A stretch of DNA of 64,000 nucleotides. Origin: Glebionis coronaria (taxonomy: Eukaryota; Streptophyta; Magnoliopsida; Asterales; Asteraceae). Below are positions 1 through 10,657 of the stretch, one piece after another. Made by a program: the position numbers and the translations under genes. The DNA lies in contig CM046878.1 of assembly GCA_025667525.1 (NCBI GenBank), forward strand, positions 93,511,237 through 93,575,236, written 5' to 3'. How positions within the stretch are numbered: the stretch's first letter is position 1; every line of letters begins with the position of its first letter. Below the pieces are notes generated by a model that saw only the letters and a program-made list of their open reading frames with translations, had not been told where the DNA came from and did no database searches.

Positions 1-423
1 GGGCTCCTTTTTCTTCTTTCTTCTTTAGTCTTCACGCTTCTTTAAATAAACGTTTCCGACTTGGATTTTGAGAAGTGTCGGTGAATAATTCCAACTCGTC
101 TTATAATCTTTTGTTTAATAGACTCGAGTTCTTCGACATATATGAATCTTCCATCTTTGCCTCTATTCTTCGATAAATCTTCAAATAGGCACAATGACTT
201 CAAATCTTTTGTATCTCTTGGACAATAGACTTCGTCTTGAGTCTTTTTCCTTGATAAAACCCGTGCAATCCCATGTTTTCTTCAATATTCATCCGGTTAG
301 CTCTGAAAACACAATAAACACAAAAACCACGCATAATTCCAAACAAATGATATTAAATACGTGTTTTGGTCTTGTTTTAGCCAGAATTAAGTGGTAAAAG
401 GATGGGTGTTTTCACACCTATCA
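1..423 (-). repeat. 3' LTR of element A (partial)
   Basis: Nearly identical to 9598-10019, the corresponding part of the other LTR. It ends in CACCTATCA at 421-423, directly before the polypurine tract. The rest of this LTR lies left of the window. Confidence 0.93.
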
Positions 424-426
424 AAT

Positions 427-437
427 CCCCTACACTT
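427..437 (-). other. Polypurine tract of element A
   Basis: AAGTGTAGGGG followed by ATT lies directly upstream of the 3' LTR in the element's sense. This is the expected place for plus-strand DNA priming. Three more copies occur further inside. Confidence 0.8.
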
Positions 438-2282
438 AACCATTGCCATGCCCTCATGCAATGCTTAGTGACAAAGCACATTTACACTTTTCTCATGATC
501 AATCAACCTTGGCCTTATTAAAATACTACTAAACAAAAAAAATTAAAGTACTAAGTGAAATTAAAACTTTAAAGTAAACAAAAGGATAGAAAATAGCTAT
601 GTGGAAATAACTTGCAAAGAGGTCGATGACTTACATTAGGGCTTCGGTGCTGCGAAGATTTATCACCCTCAAGTTTCACGTTCCCCAAACTAAGCTTAAA
701 AACGAGATCATTGTTATTATAAGTTAGCAATTCAAACACTCACACACATGGCTTAATTAAATGCTTAAACTCCTTTATTCCTAGGTGTATCTCTTATATT
801 TTATTTTTGTCTTAGAATGATCATGAAGATGCATTTTTGGACTTATATCGATAGTTAGTTAGGCTGAAAGCAAAGTAGGACGATTTGATCAATAGTTAGC
901 TAAAGGACAAAATCTCTTAAAACTGCTTCTCGGGATATCAAAAAGTTCATATCTTGGCATAACTCGGTTCACGATTTGAGACCTTTCTCGGGCCGATATT
1001 TGGCATGTACTTCATACTTCATATCTTCGAGAGACGTTCTTGAGATAATGGTCTTCTCATCGTAATAGAGTTTCTTCACTTTGGAGACTTTTGAGGGTTA
1101 CTCCAACTTTGTTGACCACGACTTCATGATTATTCTTCAATCTCTAATTGGGATTTTGAGATACAACGGTCCGCCTCCTTTTCGGACTTGGATCTATTTA
1201 TCCTCATACCTTGTTAGGGTCTTTTCGGATAGACTTCTCCATGATCTTTATGGGAGTTGATTGCTTTTCGTCGTGAGTCTTGATCCTTCATATTGACTTT
1301 GGGAATAATGCTTTTCACATCACTTTGGATCTTTAGCAATAAAATGGAATCCTCATGCCTTGTTAGGGCCTTTTCGGACTCGCCAATCTTCGCGCCCCGC
1401 TTCATAAGTTATGCCTTGGCTATGAACTCTTATCATTACTGAGCAAATTTTAAGCGATCTTGGGCTAGAAGCTAAGTAACTTTTCAAATCGTACGACCTT
1501 ACTTATTGCAGATAAATTAATAGCTAGTGATGGGAGAATAGGCAAATAATTACACCAAGTGAGCTTGCGCAAGAATACCGACTTATAATTGACTCTATCA
1601 TTTCTCGTTCTCCACAATTTAAAATCTCAAGTAATGAGAATCGTGGATGCTTAGTCTAATAAACCAATTAAGGTCTACATGGTTAAGGATACTAGCTAGA
1701 ATAAACTTAAATAAGTCTATTCGGGTTGAGTCAAAACAAACGCAACAGGCCTAATATGTCACAGACTTCTAAACTAGCTACACCACTTTATTAAAATTTG
1801 ACTTTATTGCGGGATATATACATATGAAAGCAACGAGAAAAATTTAAAATTTACGACTATATGGCCAAAGTTAATTAAAAATTTGAAATTTGTTGAAAAA
1901 GTTGATTTTCCGGTTAAATGAAGGCATTTTCATGGAAAAGTCCACTTAAAACTTCGATAGAAGTCCCCCTACACTTAAGATAAACATTGTCCTCAATGTT
2001 TAAGCATGTGGAAAAAAAATCTCCCCTACACTTATGACATTGTTCACGTTGGTTAAATCAAGCTAAGGAAGAGACGACTAAAGTGATCAATTTCAAATGT
2101 GAGTATGAAGAAAATTGAATCACGATAGTTGAGAGATAGAACCGGATTTCGGATAACACGGGAGCACGATTCTTCAAAGGTTCTAAGAGTGCACGTATCC
2201 CTGTAATCACATCACCACACAAATACAAACACCTATAGAGGTCCCCCTACACTTAGGAGGTGAAAACATAAAAGGATAGATA

Positions 2283-2300
2283 CTCGGGCTGCCTCCCGAG
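2283..2300 (-). other. Stem-loop just downstream of pol in element A
   Basis: CTCGGG and CCCGAG, separated by six bases, can form a 6-bp stem about 50 bases after the pol stop codon. The identical stem-loop and following GAGCGCTTG occur at 49845-49862 in element B. It may act in 3' RNA processing or packaging; that is inference from position and conservation. Confidence 0.5.
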
Positions 2301-2348
2301 GAGCGCTTGTTTTTTATAACCGAGTCACGAGCCTGACTGGACTCAAAA

Positions 2349-4451
2349 TTAGTTCATGGGGAACGTGGTGAGGGATGGAATCATCTCGTGAGAGATGTCC
2401 TCGCCAAAGTACAACTTCACTCGTTGGCCATTCACCTTAAAATTAGGTCCATTAGGTTGAGCAAGCTCGAGAGTACCATATGGAAAAATTTGGGCAATGG
2501 TGAATGGGCCGGACCAACGAGATTTTAGCTTGCCCGAGAAGATTTTCAACCGAGAGTTAAAAAGTAAGACTTTGTCTCCAACGTGGAACTCTCGGTTCTT
2601 AATCTTAGAGTCGTGAATAAGCTTAGTCCTTTCCTTATAGATCAAAGAATTTTCATAAGCCTCATTACGGAGTTCATTGAGCTCATTGAGTTGGATCTTG
2701 CGTAGGTCACCGGTTTTATTGATATCAAAATTAGCCCACTTCAAGGCCCAGTAAGCCTTGTGCTCCAACTCAATAGGGAGGTGGCATGCTTTCCCGTACA
2801 CAAGACGATAGGGCGTACAGCCGATCGGGGTCTTGTAAGCAGTACGGAAAGCCCACAAAGCATCATCAAGTTTATCAGCCCATGAGGCACAATGCTCTCC
2901 CACGGTTCTTTCCAGAATTCGCTTTAGTCCTCGGTTGGATATTTCAGCCTGGCCATTAGTTTGTGGGTGGTAGGCTGTGGAAAGACGATGATTTACACCG
3001 TACTTAGCCATGACTCTTGCGAATTGGTCATTGCAAAAATGAGTCCCACGATCACTAATAATGGCACGAGGCACACCGAATCTAGCGAAAAGAGCTTTCA
3101 AAAAGTTACAAACCACCCTTGCGTCATTAGTAGGTAAAGCTTTAGCTTCAACCCACTTTGAAACGTAGTCAACGGCAACAAGGATGTATTTGTTTCCTTT
3201 AGAAGAAGAAAATGGCCCCATAAAGTCGATACCCCAAACATCAAAGATTTCACACTCTTGAATGAAATTCTGAGGCATCTCGTCTTTATGTATGATCGTG
3301 CCTTGTTTCTGGCAAACATCACATCGTTTAACCATATTGTGAGCGTCACGATATATGGAGGGCCAATAAAATCCCGAATCAAACACTTTTTTTGCGGTGT
3401 AGTTGGGACCAAAGTGACCACCGGCGGGTCCTTTGTGGCAAGCATCAAGGATTTTCAAAGCTGCTGGTCCATCAACACATCGGCGGATAATCAGGTCGGT
3501 ACATTGTTTGAATAGGCAAGGGTCGTCCCAAAAGTAAGTCTTAATGTCGGTGAAGAACTTTTTCTTTTGTTGGGACGTTAACCCTTCCTTGAGAATTCCA
3601 CCCGCCAAGTAGTTTGCAAAGTCCGCAAACCACGAGGTTGCATCAGAATTAGAATTTATAGACATTAAGGTCTCCAAGGGAAAAGAATCATTGATTTCTT
3701 TGTTCGGATGATCCCCCTGGTAAGGATCCTCAAGTCTGCTGAGATGATCCGCGGCTAGGTTTTCAGCTCCTTTTTTATCACGAATTTCGATTTTAAATTC
3801 CTGGAGTAGCAAAACCCAGTGAAGAAGTCTTGGTTTGGAATCTTGATTTGTCAACAAGTACTTCAACGCGGAATGATCGGTATACACAATTGTAGTAGAA
3901 AGGACAAGATAGGGGCGGAATTTTTCAAAGGCATAGACAACAGCTAAAAGCTCTTTTTCTGTTGTCGTATAATGCAATTGTGCCCCCGTCATTGTCTTGC
4001 TAGCGTAATGGATTGGTTGGAAGTGTTTGTTCACTCTTTGTCCCAGAACCGCACCAATAGCAAAGTCACTAGCATCGCACATCAACTCAAAAGGCAGCTC
4101 CCAATTAGGGGTAACCAAGACGGGTGCCTTAGTTAGCTTATCCTTAAGTGAGTTGAAGGCTTCAAGACACTCTTTGGAAAAGATAAAAGGAGTATCTTTT
4201 TCCAAGAGGTGGGTCATCGGGCGAGCGATTTGAGAAAAATCTTTGATGAATCGACGGTAGAAGCCCGCATGACCCAGAAAACTTCTCACACCCTTTACGG
4301 TTGAAGGTGGAGGCAACTTGGCGATAACATCGACTTTAGCACGGTCTACTTGGAGACCGGCTTTCGAGATCTTGTGTCCTAGCACGATGCCTTCTTTTAC
4401 CATAAAGTGGCATTTTTCCCAATTCAGAACAAGGCGAGTGTCTTCGCACCG
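2349..4451 (-). pseudogene. Gypsy pol C-terminal part: end of RT, RNase H, integrase (element A)
   Basis: Open for about 700 codons. In order: the RT thumb, an RNase H domain (start [19 protein letters not shown], later [10 protein letters not shown]), and a retroviral-type integrase with an HHCC zinc module (HKG...GGHFGP...CDVCQKQG). The DDE core is visible in [18 protein letters not shown] and HPQTNGQAE. No chromodomain is seen, as expected outside chromoviruses. A TAG at 4452-4454 separates this part from the upstream RT; element B reads a lysine codon there. The domain itself is free of stops, but it cannot be made from the gag-pol start without readthrough. Confidence 0.92.
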
Positions 4452-5980
4452 CTAAAGCATACGTTCCAAATTGGCAAGGCAAGAAGAGAAGGAATCCCCG
4501 AAGATCGAGAAATCATCCATGAAGACTTCCATGGTTTGTTCACCATGTCATGGAAGATAGCTAACATGCACCTTTGGAAAGTCCCGGGCGCATTACATAA
4601 GCCAAAAGGCATTCTTTTGTAAGCTAATGTGCCATAGGGACAAGTGAATGTTGTCTTCTCTTGATCTTGGGGATCGATGTGTATTTGGAAATAACCCGAG
4701 AAACCATCAAGAAAGCAGTAATATTCATTACCCGCTAAACGTTCAAGCATTTGGTCCATAAAAGGTAGAGGGAAATGATCCTTTCTCGTGGCATCATTAA
4801 GTTTGCGGTAGTCTATACAAACTCTCCACCCAGTAACGAGACGAGTAGAAATCAACTCGTTGTGTTCATTGGGAACAACGGTTATTCCGTCCTTCTTGGG
4901 CACACAATGGAATGGACTAACCCATGGTGAATCCGAAATAGGGTAAATCATACCCGCATCAAGAAGTTTGAGAACCTCTGTTTTGATGACTTCATATATT
5001 TTTGGATTCACCCTTCGTTGGCTTTGAATTGTGGGTTTAAAGTCGTCCTCCATGAGAATTTTGTGTGTGCAGAAGTGAGGATCAATTCCACGAATATCCG
5101 AAATTTTCCAAGCAATAGCCTTCTTATGAGCTTTCAGCACGGCGATGAGACGAGTCTTCTCTTCATCTTTCAAGTCCTTAGCAATAATGACTGGCAACTT
5201 CTTCTCTTCGTCAAGGAACACATACTCGAGATGGGGCGGCAGCTCCTTAAGTTCTAAATCCGGAGGATTTTCGACGGGAGGCGTATTCGAAGTCGGAGTA
5301 TCGATAGCAATGACCATGGGAGATAGAGGCGAAGGATTGTCTTCGTTGAGAAGATTGTCAAAGAAATTCATGTCTTCATCCCCATCGGTGGGAGAATCAT
5401 TAGTAGCTAAATTCACATCTCCCATGGTGTCTTCAAGATTGTTCCAAAACAAATCACTATCTTCGAATAGAGACAATGATGAATCGATAGAGGCAACGGT
5501 TTCAACATTGGGAAGAGAGGTAGGAATACTTTTGTAAGCATTTTGGAAGTGTTCTTCACAAGCCTCATCAAGAACGTCAATACAATTAACACTCTCGTTT
5601 GAATAAGGTTGTTTAGACAACTTTCCCATGTTGAAGACGATTTTATCGTCACCCACTCTCATGATAAGCTCACCGGCTTCAACATCGATGAGAGTGCGAC
5701 CGGTCCTCAGGAATGGACGACCCACGATCAAGGGAACACGAGGGTCCATCTCGTAGTCGACGACGACGAAATCGGCAGGAAAAGTGAATTTGTCGACTCC
5801 TACAAAGACGTCTTCGGCTATCCCCACTGGATAAGCAACCGTACGGTTAGCTAATTCCAAAGTCATTTTAGTGGGGACTAGCTCAGGGAGAGATAAATGC
5901 TTCCAAACGCTTAGAGGCATTAGATTGATACTGGCACCTATATCGGCTAGGGCCATGCAATTCTCTACTCCCGGGAAATT
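4452..5980 (-). pseudogene. Gypsy protease and reverse transcriptase (element A)
   Basis: The 5' part encodes an aspartic protease with the active site in ALADIGASINLMP and the flap-side motif VPLIVGRPFL. A linker follows, then RT with WRVCIDYRKLNDATRKDHFP, YYCFLDGFSGYFQI and MPFGLCNAPGTFQRC. About position 4542 one base is missing compared with element B, so the reading leaves frame just before the FMDD catalytic motif, which is still present in the shifted frame. At 5981-5983 a TGA replaces a cysteine codon kept in element B (53530 region), cutting protease from gag. The sequence is recognisable but non-functional. Confidence 0.9.
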
Positions 5981-5983
5981 TCA

Positions 5984-7307
5984 AGGGTTTAAGAAACGAC
6001 CCGGATCACCAAGCTTGGTTGGCAATTTCCTTAAGAGCACTGCAGAGCAATTCTCATTAAGTTGGGTGTTGGCAATATCGAGGAGTTTTTCTTTGTCGCT
6101 CAGAAGATCTTTAAACATTTTCGCATATTTGGGCATGTGAGCGAGAGCCTCAGCGAAGGAGATGTTAAAATTCAATTGTTTGAACATCTTAAGAAAGTTC
6201 GAAACCTGAATATCGTCCTTGCTTTTGAGCTTCTCTTTCCTCAACCTAGATGGATAAGGTATATTGGAAGAAGAGGAAGGCTTTGGGAGAATAGGATCAC
6301 TCACATCCTTGGGTGGAGGAGGGGTAGAAGGAAGAGGTGGAGAAATTGGGGAAGTCGAAGGTTGGGGAATAGGAGCAGGTGACTCGTTCTCCTTAGTCAC
6401 AATCACCGGTGGAGGTATAGGAAGCTCGGGTTCCTTGGTACCTTTGCCACTTCGAGTGGTGATTGCTTAAATATCCCCTCTTGGATTCACAACGGTATTA
6501 CTCGGAAGAGTACCCGAAGAAGAGGGTTGATTACCGTGCAAGAAACTAGCCATCATGTTTCTTAAATCATTTGTTTGACTATCCATAGTGTTCTTCATAT
6601 CAGCTCTCAGATCATTCCCTTGTTTCATCAGGTCTGCTTTCAAGTTGCGCACTTCCTGTTGGAGATTATCCATGATCACATCGTTAGTCCTCATGTAGGT
6701 TCCAATGTCTTGATGTGATGCGGGGGTTTGGTTGGAAGGAGTAGTGTATGCGGGTGGTTGATAAGCAGGTTGCTGGTATACTTGGTTGTTTCATTGAGGT
6801 GGTTGTTGCTGCTTGTGAGGAGGGATGTATGGTGTACGAGGTTGTTGTTGTTGTTGAGGAGGGCGATTAAGGTTTTGTTGTTGGTTTGGGTTGGTTGGAG
6901 GAAAACCAGGTGGTGAGAGATAGTTGTTGGAACGGTAGCTAAGCAAGTTACGGTCACCTTGAGGTTTTTCTTGATAAGCAGGTTGAGGATAGGTGCCATA
7001 TGCCGCATTCACATTCTCAGCAGGGTAGTCTTGGGTGGCAGTACAAGTAGTGTAAGAGTGAGGACCCCCGCATATCTCACATGGTTGTCTAACAGCATTG
7101 ACTTGAGCGTTTTTAGCGTTGTTGCTGTTGTTGTTGCTGACGGTGTGGGTAACAAGCGATTCAAGAAGCACAGTGATTTTGTCCAATCGCTTGTCGCTGT
7201 CACTAGTGCTAGCACTAGCGACATTGGTCCGAGCACTCTTGGTTTGCACACGAGACTTATTCTCGATGATATCCCAAGCAGCATTGGAAGTCTTAGCCAA
7301 AAGATTA
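5984..7307 (-). pseudogene. Gypsy gag C-terminal half (element A)
   Basis: Same frame as the protease. It contains a CCHC-like knuckle (CEICGGPHSYTTC, spacing C-x2-C-x3-H-x4-C), a long Gln/Pro/Asn-rich linker, a short coiled-coil-like segment and a Pro/Ser-rich tail reaching the protease. Nonsense codons: TGA at 6791-6793 and TAA at 6467-6469. At the latter site element B has a sense codon (Lys). Gag is the structural protein that binds and packages element RNA. It is out of frame with the gag N-terminus by one base at the G-run. Confidence 0.82.
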
Positions 7308-8025
7308 CCCCCGAGGCACTGTTTAGTGAATCTTGGTCACTCATGCTTAAACCATTGTAAAAAGTATTAATTTGATGTACTTTGGTAAAACCATGTTGTG
7401 GGCATTTTCTTAAAAGATCTTTAAAGCGATCCCAAGATTCACTGAACGACTCATCGTACTTTTGTTCAAAATTTATGATTTCATTCCGCAAAGCGGTAGT
7501 ACGAGAGGGTGGGAAAAAGTAATTGATAAACTTGGTTTCCAAATCCGTCCACGAAAGAATACTCTGTGGCGGTTCCTTAGCAAGCCAATGCCGGGCTTGT
7601 CCCTCTAAAGAAAAGGGAAAAAGTTGTAACCTGATAACCTCTTGTGGAACACCATTGAATTTGACCGTGTTGGTTAGTTGCAAGAATCTCTTGATATGGT
7701 CGTGTGGGTCATCAATGGTACGCCCCAAGAATGGTTGAGCAGAGACCATCTGGATAAAGCCTGATTTTAGCTCAAAGTTGTTGGCTGCAATTGCTAGTAT
7801 AACAATTAGATCAGTGTTGCCATCTACGTGAGCTTGCAGCAGTTCAATCATCGGGCGATTATCCGGTTGAGGCTCATTGTTGTTGTTATGCATGTTGTTG
7901 AAAGGTGGGTTGTTGTTGTTATTATTGTTGTTTGGAGGTGGTATGTTATTGTTGTTGTGTACACCGGCCATGTTTAAGTGATCGAGAGGCTCGGGCTCTT
8001 GATAAGACGTGGATCGAGTGCGCAT
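7308..8025 (-). pseudogene. Gypsy gag N-terminal half (element A)
   Basis: The ATG at 8025 begins MRTRSTSYQEPEP, about 190 bases after the LTR. A Asn-rich stretch follows, then the retrotransposon gag core (FLQLTNTVKFNGVPQEVIRL, LEGQARHWL, FINYFFPPSRT, ESFSESWDRFKDLLRKCP, FYNGL). The frame is lost at a run of five G (7308-7312). Six would join it to the C-terminal half. Element B has the same five-G run, so the lesion is shared. Confidence 0.88.
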
Positions 8026-8194
8026 ACACCTGCAAAAGAACTAACAAGAGAAAAAACAAAGCAAAATATTTTTGGTTTTTATGTTTTTTAATTTTTTTGT
8101 ATTTTTGAAAATTTTTATGAAAAAGTAACGTTCACGGGGAACAGATCCCAAAATCCAAGTTCTCACAAAAAACTTTTGATCTTAACGAGAAGAG

Positions 8195-8209
8195 CCGGCA
8201 GCGGCGCCA
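8195..8209 (-). other. Primer binding site of element A (tRNA-Asp type)
   Basis: In the element's sense TGGCGCCGCTGCCGG lies two bases after the LTR end. It matches the complement of the plant tRNA-Asp 3' end (TGGCGCCGTTGCCGG) at 14 of 15 positions. It primes minus-strand DNA synthesis and fixes the orientation of the element. Confidence 0.88.
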
Positions 8210-8582
8210 TTTGATACAAGCGTTTTGCAATGGGTTCAATTTAAGTTCTCTCAGTATCCTCGAATTGATCTTAGCTCTAAGTGGAATGATTTGTTCTTGG
8301 TTATTAAAAAGTGGTTGGTTTGTTTATCTATTTTAAACTAATGACAAGAAATTAAGTGTCGAAGAGTAAACTTAAAGCTTTAAACGATTAAAGTGAAAAG
8401 ACGAGTTTAAAATTAAATGTTTTGAAAACTTTAAAGATTATATTAGGAAAATAAATGGACATTCAATAAAACTAACACTTGGAAAACTTTGTGAAAAATA
8501 AGAACTTAATTGGAAACTACTAAAAGAAAGTAAGAACGGAGAATAGCAAACAACTCAATCGCAATAAAGGAAAAATCCCCTC

Positions 8583-9005
8583 AATCGGAATATATTCCGA
8601 TCACTGTGATCGGAATGTTGAAAAGTATGGTGATCGGAATAATCAAAGAGTAGGCAATCGGAATCCTATCAACTTGTCTCAATCGGAATGTTTGAAAATA
8701 TGTGCAATCGGAATATGGGGAAACTTACTCATCGAAATATGCTGAAAAAGGGATTCAATCGGAATATGGTAATGAACACAATCGGAATAATGATAATACC
8801 ACCAATCGGAATAATCTAAAACTTGTACAATCGGAATATGGTAAATCTTGCTACAATCGGAATATGTGAAACAAAGATGATCGGAATCCTCTAAACAAAG
8901 TCCCGATCGGAAAACCTAAACCCTTTTCCGATCGTACGATCAGAAAGGGGGGAAAGTGCTCGGTCGGAATACTCAGTCGGAAAAGGGCTTTGCCCTTTCC
9001 GAAAT
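8583..9005 (-). repeat. Array of ATCGGAAT motifs inside the LTR of element A
   Basis: About 14-16 copies of ATCGGAAT or near variants (mostly CAATCGGAATA), spaced irregularly by about 20-35 bp, with otherwise unrelated A-rich spacers. Equivalent arrays lie at the same place in the LTRs of element B (with ATCCGGAAT or ATTCGGAAT) and near the right end of the window. Confidence 0.85.
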
Positions 9006-9546
9006 TGGTGCTAATCCGAAACTTTTGCTAGGGAAATAAGCTTATGGAATAAGCTAACTCCCAAAACTAACTCGAATCCAATAAAATACTGATCAAATAA
9101 GCACTAAAAACAACTTTTCTAAACTCAAAATAAACAACTTTTAAATCAAATCAATGAAAAGATGAACTTTTTATAAAACTTTAAAAAATAAATAAGATAA
9201 ATCAACAAATAAGCCAATAAGAACAAGGATCTCAAAGCTTATTTATGTATAAACTTAATGGAAACATAAAAAGTAATCAACTTTTTAAGCACGAATCATT
9301 GATGAACAACACGGATCATACGAGATTTGTACCAAAATCAATAAAAGTAAAAGAAAGGAAGGATGAGATTAAAGATTAAAAATTAAAAACTTGATCTTGA
9401 TTAATGAAAGATAATACAAAAGTTTGATCTAGAAAGAGAAAAAGATGAAATCTAGTGAGAGAAAGTTCTAAACTTTCTCTCTCTAAAACTAGAGAAATCA
9501 AAAACTAAAAACTAACTAAGTGTTTGAAATTTGTGAAGTAGAGTCC

Positions 9547-9554
9547 TATTTATA
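9547..9554 (-). promoter_or_regulatory. LTR TATA box, element A
   Basis: TATAAATA on the minus strand, within the palindrome CCTATAAATAGG, about 465 bp from the 5' end of the LTR. The position fits the U3/R border. The same site is TATATATA in element B. Confidence 0.65.
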
Positions 9555-10019
9555 GGTGTGTCTTGTGGTGGTGGGCTTTGTGATTGGGCTTTGGTTTGGG
9601 CTCCTTTTTCTTCTTTCTTCTTTAGTCTTCACGCTTCTTTAAATAAACGTTTCCGACTTGGATTTTGAGAAGTGTCGGTGAATAATTCCAACTCGTCTTA
9701 TAATCTTTTGTTTAATAGACTCGAGTTCTTCGACATATATGAATCTTCCATCTTTGGCTCTATTCTTCGATAAATCTTCAAATATGCACAATGACTTCAA
9801 ATCTTTTGTATCTCTTGGACAATAGACTTCGTCTTGAGTCTTTTTCCTTGATAAAACCCGTGCAATCCCATGTTTCTTCAATATTCATCCGGTTAGCTCT
9901 GAAAACACAATAAACACAAAAACCACGCATAATTCCAAACAAATGATATTAAATACGTGTTTTGGTCTTGTTTTAGCCAGAATTAAGTGGTAAAAGGATG
10001 GGTGTTTTCACACCTATCA

Positions 10020-10657
10020 TATGCAAATTGGTTATCCTTGGAAAATCTTTTAATGTGTCTGTTAAAGAATTCGCTGGATGGGTACCAGACATTAAAGATT
10101 TGGAATCATTATCGGATCATCCCGATATGGATAACTCTAACAAAAAAGACTATGATTTCACCAATCACTCAGATAGTGGTACAAAGGATGAAGAGGAAGG
10201 AGAGATACGTAACGACAGTATTAATAAAGAAGAAGATTTTGTTAAAGACACCCTCTGGTCCGATGCAACAGAAGACGTTCTCAAGAAACAAGATGGTATT
10301 TCCAAAGATACTCAAAACCCCCCATCCGATCCTGATCAACCAGAGATTCCAAAAGAGGATTCAACATCAATCTCAAAACCTTCTGGTTTTGAAGGATGTA
10401 AAAACAGCAGTCCTAAATCTTCAGCTGGTGGTAAACATAGTAGTCACAAACAACCATCAAATTTTTCATCAGCTCCCGCTAAGTTTTCAAGGACCGGTAA
10501 GTCTCATTCCAAATCCTCCAGAAGTCATGGTTCTATGGTTGAAGCATTTATCTCACACATTGAAATGGGTAACGTTTTGGGCTATGACATGCAAGGAAGC
10601 AAAGATGATCTCAAAAAATTCATTGATAGTATTGGTGCGAACAATGTTCATCCATGA
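10020..10657 (+). pseudogene. LINE ORF1, 3' part
   Basis: About 210 codons remain. They start with the end of a nucleic-acid-binding region (VKEFAGWVPDIKDLES) and continue as an acidic, Ser-rich linker to a conserved end (VEAFISHIEMGNVLGYDM). This arrangement is typical of plant LINE ORF1, whose missing N-terminus usually holds an RRM-like or DUF4283 domain. In-frame sequence from the LTR of element A adds an ATG at 9998, giving a hybrid ORF of 219 codons. The stop TGA overlaps the ORF2 start as ATGA (10654-10657), an arrangement suited to reinitiation. Confidence 0.75.

Larger units (their letters stand above)
424..2348 (-). other. 3' non-coding region of element A between pol and 3' LTR
   Basis: This 1.9-kb stretch holds no plausible ORF, although Athila elements may carry an env-like gene here. 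It is closely similar throughout to 47978-49910 in element B, so it belongs to the family. It contains four copies of the 11-mer CCCCTACACTT (plus strand; AAGTGTAGGGG in the element's sense) at 427-437, 1966-1976, 2023-2033 and 2244-2254. The first abuts the LTR and is the standard polypurine tract. Confidence 0.85.
1..10019 (-). mobile_element. Athila-like Ty3/Gypsy LTR retrotransposon A (left end cut by window)
   Basis: Retrotransposon on the minus strand. Order in its own direction: LTR (10019-8212), tRNA-Asp-type primer site, gag, protease, RT, RNase H, integrase, a 1.9-kb non-coding stretch, polypurine tract, and the second LTR, of which only 423 bp lie in the window. LTR ends are TGATA...TATCA. 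The RNase H and integrase sequence, PBS type and long LTRs fit the Athila branch of the OTA clade. The full length would be about 11.4 kb. The visible overlap of the two LTRs differs by about two substitutions and one single-base indel in 423 bp, so insertion was recent. The coding region is nevertheless dead: four nonsense codons and two frameshifts. The right flank is a LINE; the 5-bp target duplication should be TATGC, with the partner outside the window. Confidence 0.93.
8212..10019 (-). repeat. 5' LTR of element A (1,808 bp)
   Basis: Bounded by TGATA (8212) and TATCA (ending 10019). It carries a motif array (8583-9005), a TATA box on the minus strand (9547-9554) and U3 sequence from 9598 to 10019 that repeats window positions 1-423. 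Confidence 0.92.

Noticed and set aside
1214..1405. Possible env-like gene between pol and the 3' LTR of element A
   Set aside because: Only short ORFs occur; none has a signal peptide plus transmembrane layout, and they are not kept in element B.
5145..5537. 130-codon plus-strand ORF inside element A
   Set aside because: Antisense shadow of the protease-RT linker.
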